A stretch of 15,658 bases of DNA from UBA1664 sp964531715 (lineage in GTDB: Bacteria; Pseudomonadota; Alphaproteobacteria; Micavibrionales; UBA1664), in contig CAZHEE010000019.1 of assembly GCA_964531715.1 (NCBI GenBank), positions 1-15,658 on the forward strand. The letters are read 5' to 3'. The notes under the pieces were generated by a model. That model did no database searches, was not told the DNA's origin, and saw only the letters and a program-made list of their open reading frames with translations. Position 1 is the first letter of the stretch. Each line of letters begins with the position of its first letter. This document shows positions 7,582 through 14,457 of the stretch, piece by piece. The translations under genes and the position numbers were made by a program.

Positions 7582-7872
7582 TTACGTGTCATAAACTAGC
7601 TTTGTGTCTCGCCTCATCACATGAATTTCTTGCGGCAAAGCTGCATCATACAAATGCCTTATAGGACCCCGCGCGCATTCAAAAGCGGCTAAACTTTTAC
7701 CTTGTTTTGCTGCCCTATCAATAATATCTAAAAGATGAAAAGGTGTCATACTGGCAGACAATCGTGTGTGAGGATGTAGCATATCTAAGGTACCAACTTC
7801 AACTTCTTGCAATTCGCCTTGAACAATTTGAAATGCCTTGATTGCCCTCAATGGTGTTTTTGAAATGATCAT
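7582..7872 (-). CDS. Small hypothetical protein (96 aa)
   Basis: I do not recognise this family. The product is a soluble, roughly neutral 96-residue protein with a predicted beta-rich N-terminal part, a helix around TPFHLLDIIDRAAKQGKS and a short C-terminal strand. There is no signal peptide or membrane segment. An AAGGA about 10 bases upstream of the ATG supports the start at 7872. A strong minus-strand terminator lies only 28 bases upstream of the start, so the gene must have a promoter of its own within or beyond that hairpin, or be read through it. Both neighbours on the same strand (the HNH gene and the M48 protease operon) are separated from it by hairpins. Confidence 0.7.
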   Translation of the reverse strand: MIISKTPLRAIKAFQIVQGELQEVEVGTLDMLHPHTRLSASMTPFHLLDIIDRAAKQGKSLAAFECARGPIRHLYDAALPQEIHVMRRDTKLVYDT

Positions 7873-7894
7873 TTCTCTTTTTCCTTTTTCCCAT

Positions 7895-7920
7895 TAAAAA
7901 AGCCCCTTCATGAGGGGCTT
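7895..7920 (-). terminator. Rho-independent terminator (minus strand)
   Basis: Stem AAGCCCCT (7900-7907) pairs with AGGGGCTT (7913-7920), loop TCATG. On the minus strand it is followed by six T's (opposite 7896-7901). It most likely ends the transcript of the M48/YbjQ operon to its right, 147 bases after that operon's last stop codon. Confidence 0.85.
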
Positions 7921-8066
7921 GGTGTTTGATATTTTATGCTTTTAAATTATGCACGCATTAATCGACCGCCCGTTTATGTCGGAACTGCCAAAAATAAAAA
8001 TATGCGTTAAAATTTAAAACCATGCTTAAAGCTAACCTATATAATTATGGATAAGCAAGTTTTTTA
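7921..8066 (-). other. Long leader to the terminator, possible small RNA or micro-ORF
   Basis: There are about 145 bases between the M48 stop codon and the terminator. On the minus strand a 21-codon frame runs from ATG (8032) to TAA (7967), with product MVLNFNAYFYFWQFRHKRAVD, but it lacks a ribosome binding site. A terminator-tailed 3' UTR or an independent small RNA is equally possible. No conserved RNA was recognised. Confidence 0.3.
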
Positions 8067-8876
8067 TTATATTTTTTTGGCAATGGAATTTTTAACGGGT
8101 AAATTATTCTCGCGAATATAATCTTCAATCGCTTGTATGCGCTTTTCATTAACAGGATGGGTTGAAAGAAATTCGCCATATTGTTGAAGTTTACTTTCCT
8201 CAATTATTTCTTTAAATATCTGTGTTGCACCGCCCGCGTGACCGTAGGTTTCGATAAGAGCTTTTACGCCCCAAATATCGGCCTTACGCTCATCCCCGCG
8301 GGAGTAATGACTATCAACGCCAAAATTCACAAGCGTATTTAAACTGCCGATATCCGCCGAAGATTGACCGAGGATAAGCGCACTCATTGTTGCAAACAAA
8401 ACTTGGCGAGAGATGACTTTTAAATGGTCACGCCCATGATAATGACCGATCTCATGCCCGATAATAAAAACGAGCCCGTTTTCAGTTTCAATTTTATCAA
8501 CGAGGCTTTGCGTCAGGATTATTTGCCCGCCAGGCATAGCATAGGCATTCACATCGTTATTTTTTACAACGGCAATAGACAGATTATATCCTTCGGGTTT
8601 GACCGTTTCTGGGATTTTATTGAGGAGTTTTTCTGCATAAACTTGGTATTTATCATCGCTCAGCTTAAAATCATCCAGTATCGCGAATGATTTGAACAGT
8701 CGATTTTCCGTTTCAACCGGGATAAAAGTTACAAAATATGTGGCAAAGGCAGAGAGAATAAGAAACGCCGTTGCCAAAACCAGAACAAAGCCGCCAATGA
8801 CTTTAAGGCCGTAAATCCCCATATTCGGCTCGGATACATTAACCGCATCATCGGGTAATTTCGGTTTGAAACTCAT
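8067..8876 (-). CDS. Membrane-anchored M48 family zinc metalloprotease
   Basis: A 269-residue peptidase of family M48. One N-terminal transmembrane helix (about 24-50) follows a 20-residue polar leader. The catalytic HEIGHYHGRDH (141-151) supplies two zinc-ligand histidines and the general base E142. The third ligand is most likely E196 in the segment YSRGDERKADIWG (191-203), which matches the family's ExxxD element. The late STHPVNEKRI (238-247) is also characteristic. Members act in quality control of envelope proteins. It is the last gene of a three-gene operon, starting 6 bases after the second YbjQ-family gene, so those proteins are likely functional partners. A good terminator lies downstream at 7895-7920. 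Confidence 0.92.
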   Translation of the reverse strand: MSFKPKLPDDAVNVSEPNMGIYGLKVIGGFVLVLATAFLILSAFATYFVTFIPVETENRLFKSFAILDDFKLSDDKYQVYAEKLLNKIPETVKPEGYNLSIAVVKNNDVNAYAMPGGQIILTQSLVDKIETENGLVFIIGHEIGHYHGRDHLKVISRQVLFATMSALILGQSSADIGSLNTLVNFGVDSHYSRGDERKADIWGVKALIETYGHAGGATQIFKEIIEESKLQQYGEFLSTHPVNEKRIQAIEDYIRENNLPVKNSIAKKI

Positions 8877-8882
8877 ATTTTA

Positions 8883-9317
8883 TTATTTGAAACGGATAGC
8901 CGTTGTATAGGCGACTACCTCAACCGCACCTTTCTTGATAATGCTGGTTTCAACGCGTACATTGAGAAACATATCGGCCTTGACCGCCTTTTCCTTGGCT
9001 CTTAAGATGGCCTCGCGGCGCGCGCGGTCAATCATTGATTCATAAGGCTTAATACGCCCACCAAACAAACTCAAGATACCGCCCAGAAAAGTTCGAAACG
9101 AATCTACACCCATGACAACTTGCCCTGTGACAAGTCCACTTTTTCCAACCTCTCTGTCCAATTTCGGCGCGGTCTTTTTCCAGCCTTGTGTAATAACAGG
9201 TATATGGGCGAGTTTTTCCTCACGCTCGCGGATGGATTTATAATGCCTCTTCTCGCCCCATTGCCCAAAGAAAAAAGCAATAAAAAGGACGGATATAAAA
9301 ATTATCAGGTCTATCAT
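8883..9317 (-). CDS. Membrane-anchored YbjQ-family (DUF74-like) protein
   Basis: A 144-residue protein. A single hydrophobic segment (3-19) is followed by a charged helix, then a YbjQ/heavy-metal-binding-like domain (PF01906 type) from about residue 58. The domain shows the typical glycine-rich (L/I)xGGxxxxY core, here ILSLFGGRIKPYESMIDRAR (81-100), and the ARREAILRAKEKAV helix and beta-strand end. Family members form pentamers; their function is poorly known despite the old heavy-metal name. It lies between a second YbjQ paralogue (6 bases upstream) and the M48 protease (6 bases downstream). The anchor suggests it acts at the membrane beside the protease. Confidence 0.85.
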   Translation of the reverse strand: MIDLIIFISVLFIAFFFGQWGEKRHYKSIREREEKLAHIPVITQGWKKTAPKLDREVGKSGLVTGQVVMGVDSFRTFLGGILSLFGGRIKPYESMIDRARREAILRAKEKAVKADMFLNVRVETSIIKKGAVEVVAYTTAIRFK

Positions 9318-9323
9318 TCTTGC

Positions 9324-9638
9324 CTATCCTGTTCTGACAGCCGTGCCGTAAACATAGATTTCCGCCGCGCCGGGCGCGACATTCGATGTTGAAAATCTTA
9401 CATTTAAAACGGCATTTGCGCCCATAGATTTGGCTTGATCCGCCATACGCTGGACGGCTTCTTTACGCGCCTCCTCCAAAAGCTGGGTATAGCCTTTCAA
9501 CTCCCCCCCAAAGAAATTTTTAATGCCTGCAAACAGGTCACGACCTGCATGTTTTGCACGCACGGTTGACCCTGATACCAGACCATAATGCTCAATGATT
9601 TTTGCCTCTGGAAGCCCTTCCAAACTGCTTAATTTCAT
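9324..9638 (-). CDS. YbjQ-family (DUF74-like) protein
   Basis: A 104-residue cytosolic YbjQ-type protein: KIIEHYGLVSGSTVRAKH, then FFGGELKGYTQLLEEARKEA and a strand-rich end (AEIYVYGTAVRTG). The ATG at 9638 is preferred because AAAGGGA lies 9-10 bases upstream and the family starts here. The longer frame from 9707 would add 23 residues that look like translated non-coding sequence and would run up to the IS5 remnant. It is the first gene of the operon with the anchored YbjQ paralogue and the M48 protease. The two paralogues could form mixed oligomers; that is inference. Confidence 0.88.
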   Translation of the reverse strand: MKLSSLEGLPEAKIIEHYGLVSGSTVRAKHAGRDLFAGIKNFFGGELKGYTQLLEEARKEAVQRMADQAKSMGANAVLNVRFSTSNVAPGAAEIYVYGTAVRTG

Positions 9639-9710
9639 GATTTCTATCCCTTTTAATGATGTACCAATGTAAATGTAGAACGAAGTCTTTAACAAAAGGT
9701 AAAACATTGA

Positions 9711-9922
9711 AAAACAAAGGTATTACACTTGTCATACCATGTAAAAATTAATCGTAAAAGCACATCCCGCATGACAAAATCATTTATCGCAAACGTAATG
9801 TTATCGAACGCATGTTCGGAATGATTAAGGATTGGAAAAGAGTTGCAATACGATACAACAAGCTAAGCCGGAATTTCTTGGCAGCCATATGTATCGCAGC
9901 CATCATATGCTATTGGATATAA
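9711..9922 (+). pseudogene. C-terminal remnant of an IS5-family transposase
   Basis: Reading from 9785 gives 45 codons to TAA at 9920-9922, with YRKRNVIERMFG near the start. This carries the Y-x2-R-x3-E-x6-K signature of IS4/IS5 DDE transposases, including the catalytic Glu, and continues as KDWKRVAIRYNKLSRNFLAA as in IS5-type proteins. Upstream, the expected IPHDK precedes it in the same frame (9764-9778). The earlier NRK and VIPCKN pieces lie in the other two frames, so at least two frameshifts are present. About 200 residues of the N-terminal part are absent. The stop is 17 bases from the clpA stop codon on the opposite strand, and the sequence after it (CCTGTGAG) may be an old terminal repeat. 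It is dead as a mobile element. Confidence 0.88.
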
Positions 9923-9938
9923 CCTGTGAGTCGCGAAG

Positions 9939-12266
9939 CTAGGCATCCTGACGGGATTTAGGGAGCTTTTTCTGCTTTATTTTTGTGATCTCTTTGCCCG
10001 AAAGGGACTGAATTTGAAAGGTGAATAAATCTTCATCATCCTTATCACTATCCACTTTCACCTCACCGCCATTTTGAAGATCACCGAAAAGCAGCTCTTC
10101 CGATAGCGGTTTTTTGATTTTTTCCTGTATCACACGCGCAAGCGGACGCGCCCCCATCGCAGGGTCATAGCCCATCACGGCCAAACGCTCGCGTGCTTGT
10201 TTACTGAGTTCTATCGTGACTTGTCGATCGGCTAACTGAGCCTCTAACTGCATGATAAATTTATCCACCACTTGGTGCATAACCTCTTCAGAGAGATTGG
10301 AAAAGGGTATAATCGCATCCAGACGGTTACGAAATTCAGGTGTAAAGAGGCGATTAATTTCTTCTCTATCCTCATCCGTGCGTGAGCTGACCGTAAACCC
10401 AATCGGCGCTTTCGCCAATTGCGCCGCGCCTGCATTTGTTGTCATGATGAGGATGACATTGCGGAAATCAACTGTTTTTCCATTATTATCGGTCAGTTTC
10501 CCGTAATCCATCACCTGAAGCAGGAGGTTAAACACATCCTGATGCGCCTTTTCAATTTCATCCAGCAACACAACGCAATGCGGATTTTGGTCGACCGCAT
10601 CGGTGAGCAAGCCACCCTGATCATACCCGACATAGCCCGGAGGCGCACCAATCAGGCGCGAAACGGCATGCCGTTCCATATATTCCGACATGTCAAAGCG
10701 TTTCAGATCTACCCCCAAAGTTTTTGCGAGTTGCTTCGTCACCTCTGTTTTCCCGACCCCTGTCGGCCCTGAAAAAAGGTAACATCCAATAGGTTTTTCA
10801 GGGTCGCGAAGACCTGCTCTAGCCATCTTCACCGCGTCGGTCAGCGTATGAATCGCCTCATCTTGCCCGAAAACAAGCGTTTTTAAATCACGATCAAGCG
10901 ACTTAATTGCTTCCTTGTCATTATTGGATACGGTTTTCGGCGGTATGCGTGCAATGACTGAGACTGTCGTCTCAATATCCTCAAGCTCTATCATTGTTTT
11001 ACGCTTATCGGCAGGCAATAATTTTTGAGCCGCGCCAACCTCGTCAATAATATCAATCGCCTTATCGGGTAATTTACGGTCATGGATATATTTCGCGGAC
11101 AGTTCGACCGCTGCCTTCAAAGCCTCAGGCGTATATTCAACAGCATGGTGAGCTTCAAAGTATGTCTTTAGCCCGGTCAGGATTTTGATTGTGTCATCAA
11201 TCGAAGGTTCCGCTACATCAATTTTTTGAAAACGGCGCACAAGGGCGCGGTCTTTCTCAAAATGATTGCGATATTCCTTATAGGTTGTAGAGCCGATACA
11301 GCGGATTGTGCCACGCCCGAGTGCAGGCTTTAGCAAATTCGAGGCATCCATTGATCCGCCACTGGTTGAGCCTGCGCCAATCACTGTATGGATCTCATCT
11401 ATAAAAAGCACGGCATCCGGCATTTTCTCGATTTGAGAAATGACGGCTTTCAGTCGCTCCTCAAAATCGCCGCGATAGCGCGTCCCTGCCAGAAGGACCC
11501 CCATATCAAGTGAAAAAATGACAGCGTTCTTCAGGACTTCAGGAACATCATTATCAACAATGCGTTTGGCAAGCCCTTCGGCAATCGCCGTCTTTCCGAC
11601 CCCCGGGTCACCGACATAAAGCGGATTATTCTTTGATCGACGGCAAAGAATTTGTATCGTGCGGTTAACTTCAGTATCACGTCCGATGAGCGCATCAATT
11701 TTGCCGTCTTTTGCGCGTTCATTCAAATTAATACAATAACTTTTAAGCGCGGCTTTCCCTGCCTTGACCGACTGATTTTCCTCATCAACCTCGCTATCCT
11801 CACCTGGCATGGTGAAAAATTCATCCTCACCCTCAACCTTTGCAATACCGTGAGAAACATAATTCACCGCGTCAAATCGCGTCATATCCTGCTTACCTAA
11901 AAAATAAACTGCATGGGATTCACGCTCTGAAAACAGGGCGATCAAGACATTTGCGCCTGTCACTTCCTCGCGCCCCGATGATTGCACGTGGATGGCGGCA
12001 CGTTGAAGCACGCGTTGAAAACCAGTTGTCGGTTTGGATTCTTGTATGTCCTGTACTTTTAGCGCGGTCAGCTCTTCATTCAAATATTTGTTGAGATCAT
12101 TACGCAATAAGCCGATATCGACCCCGCTGGCCCTCATGACCGCACGGGCATCATCATCCTCGGTTAGCGCATGAAGAAGATGCTCAAGCGTGGCAAACTC
12201 ATGCCGCTTTTCCGATGCCAGATTAAGCGCGTTATGCAATGTGGATTCGAGCCGTTTTGAAAGCAT
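9939..12266 (-). CDS. clpA: ATP-dependent Clp protease ATP-binding subunit ClpA
   Basis: A hexameric AAA+ unfoldase that feeds substrates to the ClpP peptidase. The 775 residues show the N-terminal double Clp-N domain (1-145) and NBD1 with Walker A GDPGVGKT (219-226) and Walker B LFIDE (287-291). NBD2 has Walker A GPTGVGKTE (500-508) and Walker B VVLLDE (565-570). A PIGF loop (621-624) matches the ClpP-docking tripeptide. The ClpB middle coiled coil is absent, and the length fits ClpA. FTPEFRNRLD (641-650) is a family hallmark. The usual upstream neighbour clpS, an adaptor for N-end-rule substrates, is not here; instead the gene is divergent from a Dps-type gene. Its 3' end abuts an IS5 remnant. 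Confidence 0.97.
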   Translation of the reverse strand: MLSKRLESTLHNALNLASEKRHEFATLEHLLHALTEDDDARAVMRASGVDIGLLRNDLNKYLNEELTALKVQDIQESKPTTGFQRVLQRAAIHVQSSGREEVTGANVLIALFSERESHAVYFLGKQDMTRFDAVNYVSHGIAKVEGEDEFFTMPGEDSEVDEENQSVKAGKAALKSYCINLNERAKDGKIDALIGRDTEVNRTIQILCRRSKNNPLYVGDPGVGKTAIAEGLAKRIVDNDVPEVLKNAVIFSLDMGVLLAGTRYRGDFEERLKAVISQIEKMPDAVLFIDEIHTVIGAGSTSGGSMDASNLLKPALGRGTIRCIGSTTYKEYRNHFEKDRALVRRFQKIDVAEPSIDDTIKILTGLKTYFEAHHAVEYTPEALKAAVELSAKYIHDRKLPDKAIDIIDEVGAAQKLLPADKRKTMIELEDIETTVSVIARIPPKTVSNNDKEAIKSLDRDLKTLVFGQDEAIHTLTDAVKMARAGLRDPEKPIGCYLFSGPTGVGKTEVTKQLAKTLGVDLKRFDMSEYMERHAVSRLIGAPPGYVGYDQGGLLTDAVDQNPHCVVLLDEIEKAHQDVFNLLLQVMDYGKLTDNNGKTVDFRNVILIMTTNAGAAQLAKAPIGFTVSSRTDEDREEINRLFTPEFRNRLDAIIPFSNLSEEVMHQVVDKFIMQLEAQLADRQVTIELSKQARERLAVMGYDPAMGARPLARVIQEKIKKPLSEELLFGDLQNGGEVKVDSDKDDEDLFTFQIQSLSGKEITKIKQKKLPKSRQDA

Positions 12267-12422
12267 GATTTAGAATGTCTCATCCATTGATTATTATTTT
12301 ATGAGTTCACTACCCAACAGTATAGCCCAAAATTATGTCACCGTCATTTATTTTTAAAGGCTTTAAGTGAAGTATAATCATGCTATCTTTTTAATCGTAA
12401 GCAAAATTGAAGGAGACAAATA
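12267..12422. promoter_or_regulatory. Divergent promoter region clpA / dps
   Basis: The region is 156 bases between two divergent starts. For the plus-strand gene, TATAAT at 12373-12378 is a perfect -10 without a good -35 at standard spacing. AGGAG at 12411-12415 lies 7 bases before the ATG. No convincing OxyR or other operator was seen. The clpA side has only weak -10-like AT stretches. Confidence 0.6.
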
Positions 12423-12884
12423 ATGACAGATTATCTTGAAAAAAACAGCCGCGCTAAAGTCGTTGAAGCCTTAAATCATATTTTAGGGGATAGCTTCAGC
12501 GTTTATTTTAAAACCCATGCCTACCACTGGAACGTGGAAGGTCCGCAATTCCATGCACTTCATGAGATGTTTGAAGAACAATATCGTGATATGTGGGAGG
12601 CGATTGATGTGCTGGCAGAGCGTATTCGCGCATTGGGCGCTTACGCCCCGAATACAATTGGCGATATAATGAAGCCTGCCGACATTAAGGGGGCGGATAA
12701 AATGCCGCAAGGCTTAGCCATGGCGGCAGACTTGGCTAATCGCCATTTGGAATTATCCAAACATATTGCCGAAGCCATTGAAATTTCGATGGAAGTCGGT
12801 GATGAGGCCACGGCAGATATGCTCATCGCCCGCCAGCAATTCCATGATAAAACGGCATGGATGCTGAACGCTATTTCGAAGTAA
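12423..12884 (+). CDS. dps: Dps-family ferritin-like protein
   Basis: A 153-residue Dps/ferritin-like protein that would assemble into a 12-subunit iron-storing shell and protect DNA from peroxide. The ferroxidase ligands sit at the expected spacing: H35-W36 (HWNVEG), H47 (LHEMFEEQY), D62 and E66 (EAIDVLAERI), equivalent to H31, H43, D58 and E62 of Listeria Dps. The N-terminus is short (about 10 residues before the first helix) with only a few basic residues, so non-specific DNA binding through a Lys-rich tail is unlikely. It has a strong AGGAG ribosome binding site and a TATAAT -10, which fits an abundant stress protein. Transcription is divergent from clpA. Confidence 0.94.
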   Translation: MTDYLEKNSRAKVVEALNHILGDSFSVYFKTHAYHWNVEGPQFHALHEMFEEQYRDMWEAIDVLAERIRALGAYAPNTIGDIMKPADIKGADKMPQGLAMAADLANRHLELSKHIAEAIEISMEVGDEATADMLIARQQFHDKTAWMLNAISK

Positions 12885-12913
12885 TTATTTATTTACAGAG
12901 ATAAAGAAAACAT

Positions 12914-12958
12914 CGTCATTGCAGGTCCCTGCCCCGGCGAAGGCCGGGGTGTAATCCA
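12914..12958. repeat. Family C element with GC-rich hairpin
   Basis: CGTCATTGC at the left and GTAATCCA at the right enclose CCCCGGC-GAAG-GCCGGGG (12932-12949), a 7-bp all-GC stem with a tetraloop. It lies 30 bases after the dps stop codon and may help end that transcript, although no T-run follows. Confidence 0.7.
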
Positions 12959-12974
12959 TCAATTTTTATATTTT

Positions 12975-13004
12975 AACCACGGATGAACACAAATTAACAC
13001 GGAT
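12975..13004. repeat. Family D element
   Basis: AACCACGGATGAACACAAAT starts a unit that matches the one at 7436-7465 (ACCACAGATGAACACGGATA). It is non-coding. Confidence 0.75.
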
Positions 13005-13039
13005 ATAAAATTTTTTGCTTCTTTGCGTTTTTATTAAAA

Positions 13040-13117
13040 TTGTCATCCCGAGTGAAGTCGAGAGAATATCATTGTTTACAAGATCTCTCCATGCGCTTCA
13101 CTTAGTCGAGATGACAA
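13040..13117 (+). repeat. Dispersed palindromic element, family A, copy 2
   Basis: Ends TTGTCATCCCGAG and GTCGAGATGACAA. It is the inverted-orientation counterpart of 4215-4300: the right half (AGATCTCTCCATGCGCTTC then ACTTAGTCGAGATGACAA) differs from that copy by about one base. The middle is shorter and diverged. Confidence 0.85.
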
Positions 13118-13129
13118 AACTATTTTTTA

Positions 13130-13182
13130 CACGGAGGTGCGGAGAAGCGGAGCATGAAAAAACTCCGAACCTCCGATACTCC
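13130..13182. repeat. GGAG/CTCC imperfect inverted repeat
   Basis: CACGGAGGTGCGGAGAAGCG followed by CTCCGAACCTCCGATACTCC after a short spacer. The arms can fold imperfectly. The composition resembles another common dispersed family; there is only one copy here. Confidence 0.5.
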
Positions 13183-13202
13183 TTGTCATGTATATTTTAT
13201 GG

Positions 13203-13235
13203 ATTACACGTATTTTCTATCGAAAAACGTGTAAT
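13203..13235. repeat. Long hairpin upstream of the STAS gene
   Basis: ATTACACGT + TTTTC pairs with GAAAA + ACGTGTAAT around a TATC loop, with one bulged A (13212). It has 14 perfect pairs and no T-run after it. Function unknown. Confidence 0.6.
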
Positions 13236-13317
13236 GACGTTTCTAGCTTCCCCTTGCTTCACTGCATCAAAGGCTTTGACTGTTTCTTATTAATAATTTT
13301 CATGAAAAGCCATTTCA

Positions 13318-13746
13318 ATGATACGTGTCGTCAGGCGATTGCTTTTGCCTTTGTCGCTCAACTTGACCCATTATGCGTGGAAGCAAGCGCATCACCTCTG
13401 GGTTGAGGAGGATATGCAGGACGGACATAAGGTTTATATGTTACGGGGGCCATTATTTTTCGGCTCTATCCAGAAATTCAAGGACTTGTTCGACCCGAAA
13501 AAAGAAGAGGCAGAACATATTATTATCGACTTTCAACGCTCCCGCGTATGGGATCATTCGGCATTAGAGGCCATAGATGCGCTTGCCACAAAATATGAGC
13601 AGGCAGGGAAGAAGCTTCACCTTGTGCATCTTAGTGAGGATTGCATCTTACTTCTCAAAAATGCGAAAGATATGGTCACGGTAAACTCGGTTGAAGACCC
13701 GAAATATCGCGTTTTTGCCGATTATACACGTGCCGATATCGGGTAG
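13318..13746 (+). pseudogene. Truncated SulP anion transporter: STAS domain only
   Basis: From about residue 19 of the frame, the sequence YAWKQAHHLWV and then HKVYMLRGPLFFGSIQKF is the join between the last membrane helix and the STAS domain of SulP-family anion transporters. IIIDFQRSRVWDHSALEAID is the STAS core. The domain runs intact to the stop at 13744-13746. About 350-400 residues of membrane domain are missing, and the sequence before the join is scrambled: RQAIAFAFVAQL in another frame looks like the lost helix, implying a frameshift. The gene is therefore a decayed permease. Yet the STAS part is undamaged, and ATG 13414 has AGGAGG two bases upstream, so a 110-residue free STAS protein could be made. 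It is convergent with the LON gene, 10 bases away. Confidence 0.8.
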
Positions 13747-13769
13747 ATTAAAAGCATTAATGTTTTAAT
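13747..13769. terminator. Inverted repeat between convergent genes, possible bidirectional terminator
   Basis: ATTAAAA (13747-13753) and CAT pair with ATG and TTTTAAT (13763-13769), with one bulged G. It overlaps both gene ends. On the plus strand the T-rich arm leads into TTTTG. The stem is AT-only, so strength is uncertain. Confidence 0.4.
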
Positions 13770-14425
13770 TTTGAAATATTCGCACCATCGTCATGCTCGT
13801 TAAGCTCTATTTGAAGGAGAGTTGTCAATGTATGATACCGGTCTTGCAAAGTTTGAGCCTCTAATAATGCGCGTTTCTCTTGTGATTTAAATGGGCATAT
13901 CATAGGCAACGCGGTAATCAGCATTTCGCACGGCGTATCGTTCAAAACTCCGCTATCGACCCTTAAATCATTCTTTTTCAAGTAGCTTTCAAGCAAGGGA
14001 ATAAACATATCGCGGTCAATTTCGATTGTATCGCAATCTTCGACAATATCATCGCTATAGGGTTTCCAATCCGCGCGTGCCTGACGATAGGGGAGTATAT
14101 TCGTCATTTCCTGCTTCACTTCAAAGCGTGAGAGGCCTTTAAGCATAATCATATAGCGGTTATCATCCCTTTCAGAAAATTGCATGATACGCCCTGCGCA
14201 ACCTGTCTTGTAGATGGCATTAGTTTGCCCTTTTTGACGTTTGGCTTCATCCGCCTGTACAATACCGATAATGCGATGGCTGCCGAGCGCATCATCAATC
14301 ATGCGCACATATTTTTCCTCAAAAATATTGAGCGGCAGCAAGCCTCCCGGCAACAGGAGAACATCCAGCGGAAAAATGGGGATGACAAGCGGCAAATCAT
14401 CATATGTCATGCAATTTGTAAACAT
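13757..14425 (-). CDS. LON substrate-binding domain protein
   Basis: A 222-residue protein corresponding to the N-terminal substrate-binding domain of Lon protease (PF02190) without ATPase or peptidase. It has LVIPIFPLDVLLLPGGLLPLNIFEEKYVRMI (13-43, quoted here as LPLVIPIFPLDVLLLPGG and LPLNIFEEKYVRMI), GIVQADE (54-60), GCAGRIMQFSERDDNRYMI (75-93) and LKGLSRFEV (95-103). Stand-alone copies like this are common in Alphaproteobacteria. Their role is unknown, possibly as substrate or adaptor binders. A second ATG at residue 6 is a possible start; no strong ribosome binding site separates the two. It is downstream of the prolyl-tRNA deacylase gene on the same strand, 32 bases apart, probably one transcript. 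Confidence 0.9.
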   Translation of the reverse strand: MFTNCMTYDDLPLVIPIFPLDVLLLPGGLLPLNIFEEKYVRMIDDALGSHRIIGIVQADEAKRQKGQTNAIYKTGCAGRIMQFSERDDNRYMIMLKGLSRFEVKQEMTNILPYRQARADWKPYSDDIVEDCDTIEIDRDMFIPLLESYLKKNDLRVDSGVLNDTPCEMLITALPMICPFKSQEKRALLEAQTLQDRYHTLTTLLQIELNEHDDGANISKLKH

Positions 14426-14457
14426 GAGTGATGAGATAGAATTCTCTCACTAAGCCT

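Larger units (their letters stand above)
12885..13317. other. Repeat-rich intergenic region
   Basis: About 430 bases without a supported gene. In order it holds family C and D repeats (12914-13004), a family A element (13040-13117), a GGAG/CTCC repeat (about 13130-13182) and a long hairpin (13203-13235). Open frames across it (13015-13293 and 13188-13406) are reads through repeats. Confidence 0.75.

Noticed and set aside
7942..8010. 23-codon plus-strand frame (MHALIDRPFMSEL...)
   Set aside because: No ribosome binding site or recognisable family, and it is antisense to the terminator-tailed leader.
9639..9707. Longer start for the first YbjQ gene
   Set aside because: The added 23 residues do not resemble the family, and the internal ATG at 9638 has a good AAAGGGA.
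10252..12094. Plus-strand frames opposite clpA
   Set aside because: Shadows of a fully conserved ClpA with both nucleotide-binding domains.
4161..13317. Possible CRISPR array from the many intergenic repeats
   Set aside because: The repeats are of different families, far apart, not regularly spaced, and there are no cas genes.
13015..13406. Plus-strand open frames of 92 and 72 codons in the repeat region
   Set aside because: They translate family A and other repeats. Only a short piece of the second one (RQAIAFAFVAQL) resembles SulP, and it is treated as part of the decayed permease.
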